From: an uncultured Ruminococcus sp.
GTDB taxonomy: Bacteria; Bacillota; Clostridia; Oscillospirales; Acutalibacteraceae
Direction of reading: 5' to 3'
Assembly (NCBI GenBank): GCA_902767285.1
Contig: CACXHC010000099.1
Coordinates: forward strand, 1-11,896
Length of the DNA: 11,896 nucleotides
Shown piece after piece: positions 6,507 through 11,896 of this stretch. The notes beneath the pieces are model-generated. The model was given only the letters and a program-made list of their open reading frames with translations, was not told the origin of the DNA and ran no database searches. Position 1 is the first letter of the stretch. Every line of letters begins with the position of its first letter. Both the position numbers and the translations under genes were made by a program.

Positions 6507-8567
6507 TTGAAAGCGGAAATTTACTCATTGGTAGATAAATCTTTCAATCCAAAAACTCTTGATAAAAAGATGAACGTAGTTACCAATCATCTCAAAGAGG
6601 CAGATATAGAGATTCTGTACAAAACAGACCTTGAGGACGATAAAATAAAATTGCTTGAGGCAATTCGTCAGAGTTACGCAACAGACGAGGGAATCCAGCT
6701 TATAATAATTGCAAACGCACTGGACGGTACGCCCGAATGTGATACACTTCAGCTTTTGAAAAAGCTCTGCCCGAAGCATAAAGAAAACGTTGAAATTGAA
6801 AGCAGTTCTGATAATACAAAAGATCTTGACCAAGTTGCAGACGAGCTTGGGGAAAACGGGAAATCCAAAAAATCGAAAAAATCGAAGGGAAGTAAAGAAA
6901 CTTCCGAAAAGACGGTATATGAAGTTTGGTCGGCAGGAGATTTAGGAAAAGAATACGAAGGCTGTTTTATATTGTACGAGAACAAGCTTATACTCGCACT
7001 GCCGAAGGAGTCTTTAACAAAAGTTTCGACAGCCGATATGATAATTGCGGGAGCAAAGAAAGCGACTTCCGCACGAGGAATAACAACAGGAAATCTCATA
7101 GGCGGAAAAATAACCGACCATTTTGATTATTACGCACTCGCCCAAGATGTTGAATCTCCCAAAAAGAAAGCGGGATTTATGTCAACATTTATTCCTATGA
7201 AAGGCGACAAGCCTCTTGAGGTAACTCGAAAAATCGTGCTTATGGCGGCAACGGTTACTTTTATAGTTACGGCAGTCATTTTAACAAAATTATTGTTTAT
7301 CGAGCCTGCACAAGTCGAGAATAATTATAATGAACTGCGTGAGATAGTCCACCCGATAAAGGTTAACAGTAATGAAGATACGGAAATCGAATCAAAGGCG
7401 GAAGAAACTCCAAAACAGAGTCGTTTTGACAAACTTCAGGCGATCAATCCCGAAATAAAGGGTTGGATTTACATTCCAAACACGACTTATATTGACTATC
7501 CTGTTCTTGAGCATAAGGGCGACGGTGACTATTCGCAATTTTATCTTCACAGAGATTACAAGAAAAACTACTCTTCTTACGGTTCCATATTTATTGATTA
7601 CAGATGCACCCACAGTTACAATTCGAAAAATGTAATTTTGCATGGTCACAACATGGACAATGGACAAGTTTTCCATCAGTTGTTGAGTTATGCCGATATT
7701 GGTTTTTACCGTTCATCGCCAATAATTCAGTTTGACACAACCGAGTATGATGCCGACTGGAAAATAATCTCGGTATTCAAGACAAATACGCTTGTTGAAC
7801 AAGGCGAATTTTTCAATTATCTGCGTGGCGATTTTGAGGACGAAACCGAATTTATAGATTTTGTTTATGGTGTCATGGAGCGTTCGCTTATAGATACAGG
7901 CGTAACGGTTAATGAAAGCGACCAACTTCTCACACTTTCGACTTGTTCATATGAGTTCCCGAACTTCAGAACGGTAATAGTCGCAAGACGTGTAAGACGT
8001 GGTGAGAAATCGGAAGTAGACGTATCGAAAGCGACTCTCAATCCTGACCCTGTATGGCCTCAGTGTTATTATGCAAGAAACGGCGGTCAGCGTAAAGAGC
8101 TGACGGATTTCGGAACGGCTTGTCGTTCGGGTCAAACCCCTTGGTATGACGGCGATTACAAGATTGACGGAAAAGATATTCGCAAAGTCAAGATAAAAGC
8201 TGATACCGATTATGAGGAAGAAGAACAACAACAAGAGGACGAGGACGAAAACGAAGAAGAACGTCTCGAAAGTGAGCGTCTCGAACAAGAGCGTCTTGAA
8301 AGTGAACGTCTTGAAAGCGAGCGACTCGAACAAGAGCGAGCTGAAAGTGAACGTCTTGAAAGCGAGCGTCTCGAACAAGAGCGTGCTGAAAGTGAACGTC
8401 TTGAAAGCGAGCGTCTCGAACAAGAGCGTGCCGAAAGTGAACGACTCGAAAGCGAAAGACTTGAGAGCGAACGTCTCGAAAGCGAGCGTCTTGAAAGCGA
8501 ACAGCAACAACAACAAGAAAGCACCTACGAGGAAGAACAACCTTCCGAAAACCTCGACGAATATTAA
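6507..8567 (+). CDS. Class B-like sortase with N-terminal CinA/MoCF-like domain and ERLES-repeat tail
   Basis: A 686-residue transpeptidase that joins surface proteins to the cell wall, far longer than usual sortases (about 200-300). The TTG at 6507 is chosen because GGGAGG ends 9 bases upstream and the reading frame before it overlaps thiI. Parts in order: residues 1-185 resemble CinA/MoCF (opening MKAEI, LLEAIRQ at 49-55, [15 protein letters not shown] for the usual GGLGPT-DD loop, [11 protein letters not shown] for VLPGPP-E) with a Lys/Ser-rich insert at 116-132; a membrane helix at 243-265 preceded by Arg-Lys; a SrtB-type domain at about 305-500 with catalytic His381 (HGHNM), Cys480 (TLSTCSYEF) and Arg488 (FRTVIVA), all present; then about 80 extra residues and an acidic tail with 16 pentapeptides. 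Topology implies a cytoplasmic front domain and an outside catalytic domain and tail. No sorting-signal substrate lies in the window. Confidence 0.9.
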   Translation: MKAEIYSLVDKSFNPKTLDKKMNVVTNHLKEADIEILYKTDLEDDKIKLLEAIRQSYATDEGIQLIIIANALDGTPECDTLQLLKKLCPKHKENVEIESSSDNTKDLDQVADELGENGKSKKSKKSKGSKETSEKTVYEVWSAGDLGKEYEGCFILYENKLILALPKESLTKVSTADMIIAGAKKATSARGITTGNLIGGKITDHFDYYALAQDVESPKKKAGFMSTFIPMKGDKPLEVTRKIVLMAATVTFIVTAVILTKLLFIEPAQVENNYNELREIVHPIKVNSNEDTEIESKAEETPKQSRFDKLQAINPEIKGWIYIPNTTYIDYPVLEHKGDGDYSQFYLHRDYKKNYSSYGSIFIDYRCTHSYNSKNVILHGHNMDNGQVFHQLLSYADIGFYRSSPIIQFDTTEYDADWKIISVFKTNTLVEQGEFFNYLRGDFEDETEFIDFVYGVMERSLIDTGVTVNESDQLLTLSTCSYEFPNFRTVIVARRVRRGEKSEVDVSKATLNPDPVWPQCYYARNGGQRKELTDFGTACRSGQTPWYDGDYKIDGKDIRKVKIKADTDYEEEEQQQEDEDENEEERLESERLEQERLESERLESERLEQERAESERLESERLEQERAESERLESERLEQERAESERLESERLESERLESERLESEQQQQQESTYEEEQPSENLDEY
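8259..8498 (+). repeat. 16 x 15-bp in-frame tandem repeat (ERLES pentapeptides)
   Basis: Exactly 240 bases encode 16 consecutive five-residue units at residues 585-664 of the sortase: mostly ERLES, with ERLEQ and ERAES variants. Units 4-12 form a higher-order 45-bp repeat copied three times (8304-8438: [15 protein letters not shown]). The composition is rich in Glu and Arg spaced for intrahelical salt bridges, suggesting a long single helix. Silent codon changes (CGT/CGA, CTC/CTT, AGT/AGC) show that units have diverged and been reshuffled. Confidence 0.93.
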
Positions 8568-8590
8568 GGAAACTCTGTCAATATGCTTTC

Positions 8591-8630
8591 TTGGGGGCTG
8601 CCGCCCCCAAACCCCCGCCTTCTTTTTTTT
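8591..8630 (+). terminator. Terminator-like hairpin after the sortase gene
   Basis: TTGGGGGC (8591-8598) pairs with GCCCCCAA (8603-8610) around a 4-base loop, 23 bases past the sortase stop. A run of eight T follows at 8623-8630, though 12 bases separate stem and run, so termination may rely on an extended fold. The T-run is shared with repeat copy B. Confidence 0.5.
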
Positions 8631-8657
8631 GAAAAAAAAAGAAGCAAAAAAAACTTT
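8619..8657 (-). repeat. Dispersed intergenic stem-loop repeat, copy B
   Basis: An exact reverse complement of 18-56 over 39 bases, including the lengths of all three homopolymer runs. It forms a 12-bp T/A hairpin. The two copies are inverted relative to each other and enclose about 8.5 kb carrying eight protein genes and the sortase. Confidence 0.75.
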
Positions 8658-8702
8658 AATTGTATAAATTTTATTTGTTTAAACGAATTTTCTATAAACT
8701 AA

Positions 8703-8740
8703 AACAAATCCGACTGCAAAGGTACGCAGTCGGATTTGTT
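8703..8740. terminator. Perfect 15-bp stem-loop, probable terminator
   Basis: AACAAATCCGACTGC (8703-8717) pairs perfectly with GCAGTCGGATTTGTT (8726-8740) around an 8-base loop. On the minus strand the stem runs into TTTTAGTTT, giving a fair U-tract; on the plus strand the following sequence is only moderately T-rich. It may be a second, bidirectional stop after the sortase operon. Confidence 0.5.
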
Positions 8741-8788
8741 GCTGTGTTTTGTAGTAAATATTATTTCGTAAGATTACAATGACAACCC

Positions 8789-8813
8789 TCCGTCACGCTC
8801 TCGCTGTGACGGA
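8789..8813. repeat. Short palindromic element (TCCGTCAC stem)
   Basis: TCCGTCAC (8789-8796) pairs with GTGACGGA (8806-8813) around a 9-base loop and is preceded by CCC. The CCCTCCGTCAC...GTGACGG form recalls short palindromes scattered between genes of gut Clostridia, but that link is from memory only. Confidence 0.4.
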
Positions 8814-8840
8814 TAGCATACTAAACCTATTTTACCATAA

Positions 8841-8894
8841 AAAAGTTTTTTGGAAGGGGTTTGGGGAAACCTTTTTTTCAAAAAAGGTTTCCCC
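8841..8894 (+). repeat. Dispersed intergenic stem-loop repeat, copy C
   Basis: The segment begins AAAAGTTTTTTGGAAGGGG and runs into a perfect 15-bp hairpin: GGGGAAACC plus six T (8863-8877), loop TC, six A plus GGTTTCCCC (8880-8894). It shares the TC loop and T/A-run core with copies A, B and D and its opening with copy E. Confidence 0.7.
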
Positions 8895-8989
8895 AAGAAA
8901 AGCCACTAAAGAGGAGTAATCATGCCAAAATAAACAAAATGTAATTAAAGTAAATGAGTATATTTCTATTTAAAAAGCAGAAAATAAAC

Positions 8990-9018
8990 TTGATAAATAA
9001 GAACGATTATGATAAAAT
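8990..9018 (+). promoter_or_regulatory. Strong SigA promoter of the transketolase genes
   Basis: TTGATA (8990-8995), a 17-base spacer and TAAAAT (9013-9018) preceded by TG-A, an extended -10. Both boxes match consensus at five of six positions. Transcription should begin near 9025, about 130 bases before the start codon. Confidence 0.75.
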
Positions 9019-9024
9019 GATACG

Positions 9025-9156
9025 GGAAAGACCGCAAAAACGGTATTTTATGACGAAATACTGATTTTTGAGGAAAAATTCCGAAAAGAAATCCGTGCGA
9101 AAAAGAAGTGCGGTGTGTATTAGTCAATATCACTTTTTAGGAGATGTTAAACTGTT
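9025..9156 (+). other. Long untranslated leader of the transketolase operon
   Basis: About 130 bases separate the predicted transcription start from the ATG. It contains small hairpins: ACCG/CGGT at 9031-9044 and GTATTT/AAATAC at 9043-9061 (mutually exclusive), plus GGAA/TTCC around 9072-9082. The direct repeat GTGCG occurs twice near 9095-9112. It does not match the TPP riboswitch core. AGGAG at 9139-9143 is the ribosome binding site, 13 bases before the ATG. Confidence 0.45.
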
Positions 9157-10005
9157 ATGAACTCAAATGAAAAGCAAGAACTTCGTATAATTGCCTGCAA
9201 AGCGAGATTGTACGCTCTTGAGGGCATTTTCAATGCGAAATCCGGACACCCGGGCGGTTCGCTTTCGGCAGCCGATATTTACACATATCTTTATTACAAA
9301 GAGATGAAAGTTACTCCCGAAAATCCAAACAATCCCGATAGAGATCGTTTTGTTCTTTCAAAAGGACACTGCTGCCCCTCGCTATATGCCGTGCTTGCCA
9401 TGAAAGGATTCTTTTCTTTGGAGGAGCTTCCGAAACTCCGCAAGGTTGGAGCTATGCTTCAGGGACACCCCGATATGAAAAGTACACCCGGTATCGATAT
9501 GAGTTCGGGTTCTCTCGGACAGGGTATATCAGCCGCATGCGGAATGGCTCTCGCCGGAAAAATCGACAACAAAGATTACAGAGTATACTCTGTTTTGGGT
9601 GACGGCGAATGTGAAGAAGGTCAGGTTTGGGAGGCGTTTATGTTTGCTTCTCACAATAATCTTGACAATCTTACTGTTATTATAGACTGCAACGGATTGC
9701 AAATTGACGGTACTGTTGAAGAAGTCGGCGGTCTTGAACCTCTTGACAAAAAGCTCGAATCTTTCGGCTTTGAGGTGTTCAAAATGGACGGTCACGACTT
9801 TGATGATATAGAAAAAGCTATAACTGCTGCTAAAAATGTTAAAGGCAAACCCTCTGCGATTATTGCAAAAACTATCAAGGGCAAAGGCATTTCATATATG
9901 GAAAATCAAGTCAATTGGCACGGTGCGGCTCCCAATGCCGAGCAGTACGAAATTGGCAGAAATGAGCTTCTTGCTCAACTTAATGAACTTGGAGGTACGC
10001 TCTAA
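9157..10005 (+). CDS. Transketolase, N-terminal (TPP-binding) subunit
   Basis: The 282-residue protein is the first half of a split transketolase, which moves two-carbon ketol units between sugar phosphates in the pentose phosphate pathway. It holds the TPP pyrophosphate/Mg site: His31 in GHPGG, His71 in SKGHCCP, GHPD at 103-106, the GDGE motif at 148-151 and Asn179 completing the GDG-to-N TPP motif, with NWHG near the C-terminus. Length suits split-subunit families. AGGAG lies 13 bases before the ATG. Its stop codon shares one base with the start of the second subunit, so the two are coupled. A leader of about 130 bases precedes it. Split enzymes of this type can be hard to tell from DXP synthase by eye, but the two-gene layout and motifs favour transketolase. 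Confidence 0.94.
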   Translation: MNSNEKQELRIIACKARLYALEGIFNAKSGHPGGSLSAADIYTYLYYKEMKVTPENPNNPDRDRFVLSKGHCCPSLYAVLAMKGFFSLEELPKLRKVGAMLQGHPDMKSTPGIDMSSGSLGQGISAACGMALAGKIDNKDYRVYSVLGDGECEEGQVWEAFMFASHNNLDNLTVIIDCNGLQIDGTVEEVGGLEPLDKKLESFGFEVFKMDGHDFDDIEKAITAAKNVKGKPSAIIAKTIKGKGISYMENQVNWHGAAPNAEQYEIGRNELLAQLNELGGTL

Positions 10006-10946
10006 TGGCTGAATTGGTTGTAAAGGCAACTCGTGAGAGTTTCGGCGAGGCTCTGTGCGAACTTGCAAAAACAAATAAAGATATTGTTGTTCTTGATGCG
10101 GATCTCGCTGCCGCTACAAAAACATCTATTTTCAAAAAAGAGTATCCCGACAGATTTTTTGACTGCGGTATCGCTGAAGGAAATATGATGGGTGTTGCTG
10201 CCGGTTTGGCATCATGCGGAAAAATCCCGTTTGCGGCATCGTTTGCGATGTTCGCAACAGGCAGAGCATTCGAGCAGATTCGTAATTCTATCGCATATCC
10301 AAAACTCAATGTTAAGATAGCCGGTTCTCATGCGGGAATTTCCACAGGCGAGGACGGTGCAACCCACCAGTGCTTAGAGGATATTGCCATTATGCGAGCT
10401 ATTCCCAACATGACAGTTATAAATCCTGCCGACCACTACGAAATGTTAGGTGCTGTAAAAGCTGCTCTTGAGCTTGACGGCCCCGTCTATCTGAGATTAG
10501 GCAGATTGGCTGTTCCCAGCGTAAATAACAACGATGATTACAAATTTGAACTCGGTAAGGGCGTTACTCTCCGTGATGGTGACGATGTGACAATCGTTGC
10601 AACAGGTCTTGTTGTTAGAGAAGCTGTTCTTGCAGCTGACGAGCTTAAAAAAGAGGGAATCAATGCTCGCGTTATTAACATTCACACCATCAAGCCGATT
10701 GACGAAGATATATTGATTAAAGCGGCTAAAGAAACAGGAAAAATCATCACTTTTGAAGAACACAACGTTATAGGCGGTCTTGGCGATGCGGTTGCATCAG
10801 TAGTTTCGCAGAAATGCCCCGTACTCCTTAAAAAATGCGGTGTTCAAGATAAATTCGGCTACTCAGGCCCGGCGAAAGAATTACTCGAAATCTTCGGCTT
10901 TACTGCTCCCGGTATCGTTAAAGAAGTAAAATCGTTTTTAGCATAA
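10005..10946 (+). CDS. Transketolase, C-terminal subunit
   Basis: The 313-residue protein is the second half of the split transketolase and contributes the pyrimidine-binding domain (about 5-170) and the C-terminal domain (about 185-310). The TPP-activating glutamate is Glu58 in FDCGIAEGNM; SHAGISTGEDGATHQ at about 108-122 and LRLGR are also typical. GGAGG at 9991-9995, inside the end of the first subunit gene, sits 9 bases before the ATG, and the ATG overlaps the preceding TAA by one base (TAATG), so equal production of both subunits is expected. The two form a heteromeric enzyme with TPP at their interface. All expected residues are seen. Confidence 0.94.
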   Translation: MAELVVKATRESFGEALCELAKTNKDIVVLDADLAAATKTSIFKKEYPDRFFDCGIAEGNMMGVAAGLASCGKIPFAASFAMFATGRAFEQIRNSIAYPKLNVKIAGSHAGISTGEDGATHQCLEDIAIMRAIPNMTVINPADHYEMLGAVKAALELDGPVYLRLGRLAVPSVNNNDDYKFELGKGVTLRDGDDVTIVATGLVVREAVLAADELKKEGINARVINIHTIKPIDEDILIKAAKETGKIITFEEHNVIGGLGDAVASVVSQKCPVLLKKCGVQDKFGYSGPAKELLEIFGFTAPGIVKEVKSFLA

Positions 10947-10988
10947 GCTTTTGGAACTGTGAAGAAATAGATTTTCAATTTATTCGAT

Positions 10989-11005
10989 TGATGAACAGTT
11001 CATCA
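10989..11005. promoter_or_regulatory. Perfect 17-base dyad at the Nudix ribosome binding site
   Basis: TGATGAAC-A-GTTCATCA is an exact palindrome with a one-base centre that touches the AGGAGG (11005-11010) of the Nudix gene. A weak promoter (TTGGAA at 10951-10956, 17 bases, TTCAAT at 10974-10979) would start transcription at about the left edge of the dyad, an arrangement typical of a repressor operator. No regulator gene is adjacent. Confidence 0.4.
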
Positions 11006-11018
11006 GGAGGGACTGAAG

Positions 11019-11513
11019 ATGGAGGAGGAATGCTCGTTTACCCGAGGCAGGAGCTGGTTCCGCTACAGGGCTGCGGCGATAATAGTTGAAGACGGCTGCG
11101 TACTGCTTGCGGGGAACAAGAGCGAAAATTATCTTTACTCGGTAGGCGGGGGCGTTTATGTCGGAGAACACGCCGAGGAGGCTGTTGTGAGAGAAGTTTT
11201 TGAAGAGACGGGTATACGATTTGAAATTGACAGGCTCGCCGTTATACACGAAAACTTCTGGGAAGGAAACGGGGCTTACGACAAGGGGCTGCACTGTCAC
11301 GAGATAGCTTTATACTTTCTGATGAAGCCGAGGGGAACGCGGGAGCTTGACAGCGACAGCGTGACGCGGTTCGGCGACAGAGAGACGATGCACTGGGTAC
11401 CGATAGATCAGCTGGGCGAAATAAAGGCGTTTCCAACATTTTTAAAGGAATATTTTGCAAGCGGGCATGAGGGGATCATGCATATAGTGACTGATGAACG
11501 GCGCGGGGGATGA
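11019..11513 (+). CDS. Nudix hydrolase
   Basis: The 164-residue protein carries a perfect Nudix box, G44-x5-E50-x7-R58-E59-V-F-E62-E63-T-G65-I, which binds Mg2+ and cleaves a nucleoside diphosphate linked to another group. RYRAAAIIVEDGCVLLAG before it and a C-terminal WVPIDQL segment fit the family fold. Substrate cannot be told. AGGAGG lies 8 bases before the ATG. The gene is plainly richer in G and C, with frequent CGG, GCG and GGG codons, than the AT-rich genes to its left, which may mean recent transfer or a different codon-bias class. It is 72 bases from the transketolase gene and probably has its own promoter. A palindrome overlaps its translation start region. Confidence 0.93.
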   Translation: MEEECSFTRGRSWFRYRAAAIIVEDGCVLLAGNKSENYLYSVGGGVYVGEHAEEAVVREVFEETGIRFEIDRLAVIHENFWEGNGAYDKGLHCHEIALYFLMKPRGTRELDSDSVTRFGDRETMHWVPIDQLGEIKAFPTFLKEYFASGHEGIMHIVTDERRGG

Positions 11514-11548
11514 AAAGCTCTGAAAAGGCAACAGCACAAAGTTTTTGC

Positions 11549-11570
11549 CCCGCTTTTTTCAAAAAGCGGG
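11549..11570 (+). repeat. Dispersed intergenic stem-loop repeat, copy D
   Basis: CCCGCTTTTT (11549-11558), loop TC, AAAAAGCGGG (11561-11570): a perfect 10-bp hairpin preceded by AAAGTTTTTG and followed by CGGGG. Same TC loop and T/A-run core as copies A-C. It may also serve as terminator for the Nudix gene, though no U-tract follows. Confidence 0.6.
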
Positions 11571-11670
11571 CGGGGTATGGGTGAATAACCTGCCATTGCG
11601 AAGTGTTTTTGTAGGTTGTGGTTTTTCGCCTCGCCGCAGGTGTGGTCGTATGTTTTTACTTTTCCGCTCC

Positions 11671-11713
11671 GACGCCGCGGGGCGTCCTCCTTTTGCTGCA
11701 CGGCAAAAGGAGG
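11671..11713. repeat. Two abutting hairpins
   Basis: GACGCC/GGCGTC with a 4-base loop (11671-11686) abuts CCTCCTTTTGC/GCAAAAGGAGG with a 6-base loop (11686-11713). A run of six A follows, so on the minus strand the second hairpin is preceded, not followed, by T. Role unknown. Confidence 0.6.
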
Positions 11714-11761
11714 CAAAAAAGCGCAGGACGCAGACCGATCAAATAAAGTCGGAAGTTCGGC

Positions 11762-11848
11762 GCACAGGAGCACGCATGGCTGCGTCATCGTCCTCGACAT
11801 ACGACAGTATGTCTTCGTCCTCTTCCTTGCCCTGTGCACTCCTGCACA
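11762..11848. repeat. Branched inverted-repeat element
   Basis: A long-range pair GCACAGG (11762-11768) with CCTGTGC (11831-11837) encloses two hairpins with 4-base loops: ACGCA/TGCGT (11772-11785) and GACATAC/GTATGTC (11796-11813). CGTCCTC occurs on both sides of the second hairpin (11789-11795, 11816-11822). An alternative hairpin TGTGCA/TGCACA (11833-11848) competes with the long-range pair. The pattern suits a structured RNA or a palindromic repeat unit; no known RNA family is recognised. Confidence 0.5.
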
Positions 11849-11874
11849 CCTCCACCCCTTTCCAAAAAAAACTT
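11849..11874 (-). repeat. Dispersed intergenic repeat, partial copy E
   Basis: Read on the minus strand this begins AAGTTTTTTTTGGAAAGGGG, matching the opening of copy C (AAGTTTTTTGGAAGGGG) apart from run lengths. The T/A hairpin core is missing, so this looks like an end fragment or a recombined copy. Confidence 0.5.
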
Positions 11875-11896
11875 AATAAAAATTATGTACTTTGGC

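Larger units (their letters stand above)
8568..9156. other. 589-base gene-free region with terminators, repeats and a promoter
   Basis: No credible coding sequence lies here. From left to right it holds a G/C-rich hairpin (8591-8610), repeat copy B (8619-8657), a 15-bp stem-loop (8703-8740), an 8-bp stem-loop (8789-8813), repeat copy C with a 15-bp stem (8841-8894), a ribosome-binding-site-like GAGGAG followed by ATG and a stop after three codons (8911-8933), an extended -10 promoter (8990-9018) and a leader to the transketolase gene. Bases 8934-8989 are AT-rich with nothing recognised. Confidence 0.7.
11514..11896. other. 383-base non-coding, hairpin-rich region
   Basis: Open frames exist on both strands but lack ribosome binding sites and recognisable protein features, and they run through inverted repeats. 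The region holds repeat copy D (11549-11570), two abutting hairpins (11671-11713), a branched inverted-repeat structure (11762-11848) and repeat copy E (11849-11874). Confidence 0.6.

Noticed and set aside
8259..8498. Tandem repeat considered as a CRISPR array
   Set aside because: Units are contiguous 15-bp in-frame codons without unique spacers.
8210..8540. Long reverse-strand open frames rich in Ser-Arg or Phe-Leu-Thr opposite the sortase tail
   Set aside because: They are the complement of the 15-bp tandem repeat, which keeps all frames free of stops; they have no ribosome binding site and repeat composition explains them.
18..8657. Inverted copies A and B as the ends of a composite transposon
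   Set aside because: The genes between are ordinary chromosomal ones, no transposase or integrase is present, and related copies occur outside the interval.
9025..9156. TPP riboswitch upstream of the TPP-dependent transketolase
   Set aside because: The conserved CTGAGA and ACCTGATC-type core segments are absent.
9157..10946. DXP synthase instead of split transketolase
   Set aside because: DXP synthase is a single chain of about 620 residues; two coupled subunit genes of 282 and 313 residues with these motif orders fit split transketolase.
11408..11876. Open frames on both strands of the right-edge gap (143 and 86 codons)
   Set aside because: They lack ribosome binding sites, cross several hairpins and repeat fragments, and the minus-strand one runs into the Nudix gene; no protein family is recognised.

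Overview
The window looks like low-GC Gram-positive DNA from an anaerobic, spore-forming Clostridia, most likely the Oscillospiraceae/Ruminococcaceae. The reasons are a SpoVAC sporulation protein, a class B sortase, a split two-subunit transketolase, a cysteine desulfurase-ThiI pair without a rhodanese domain, AGGAGG-type ribosome binding sites with several TTG/GTG starts, and poly-T/poly-A and G-rich stem-loop repeats between genes. Genus-level placement is inference from memory, not a search.

Layout. (1) 122-2420, minus strand: a tight three-gene operon read right to left. It encodes a membrane-anchored endonuclease/exonuclease/phosphatase (EEP) fold protein whose catalytic residues are mostly replaced, a short CinA/MoCF-like domain with a C-terminal membrane anchor, and an HD-domain phosphohydrolase. 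(2) 2577-3377, plus strand: three small coupled genes of unknown function. (3) 3441-3884, minus strand: spoVAC, without spoVAD or spoVAE beside it. (4) 4108-8567, plus strand: a probable operon of cysteine desulfurase, thiI (tRNA 4-thiouridine synthesis) and a 686-residue sortase. The sortase has a cytoplasmic, degenerate CinA/MoCF-like domain in front of its membrane anchor and 16 ERLES-type pentapeptide repeats behind its catalytic domain. (5) 8568-9156: a gene-free stretch with terminator-like hairpins, dispersed repeats, a strong promoter and a leader of about 130 nt. (6) 9157-10946: the two transketolase subunit genes, translationally coupled. (7) 11019-11513: a Nudix hydrolase, visibly GC-richer than the rest. 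(8) 11514-11896: a non-coding stretch made of consecutive hairpins and repeat fragments.

How the genes work together. The desulfurase hands persulfide sulfur to ThiI for 4-thiouridine in tRNA (and possibly thiamin thiazole); the two transketolase halves form one pentose-phosphate enzyme. The most unusual content is the pair of degenerate CinA/MoCF-type domains, both on membrane proteins: one alone, in an operon with a likely dead EEP enzyme and an HD hydrolase, the other fused to the cytoplasmic side of a sortase. I know of no described system with this design, but novelty was not checked by any search.
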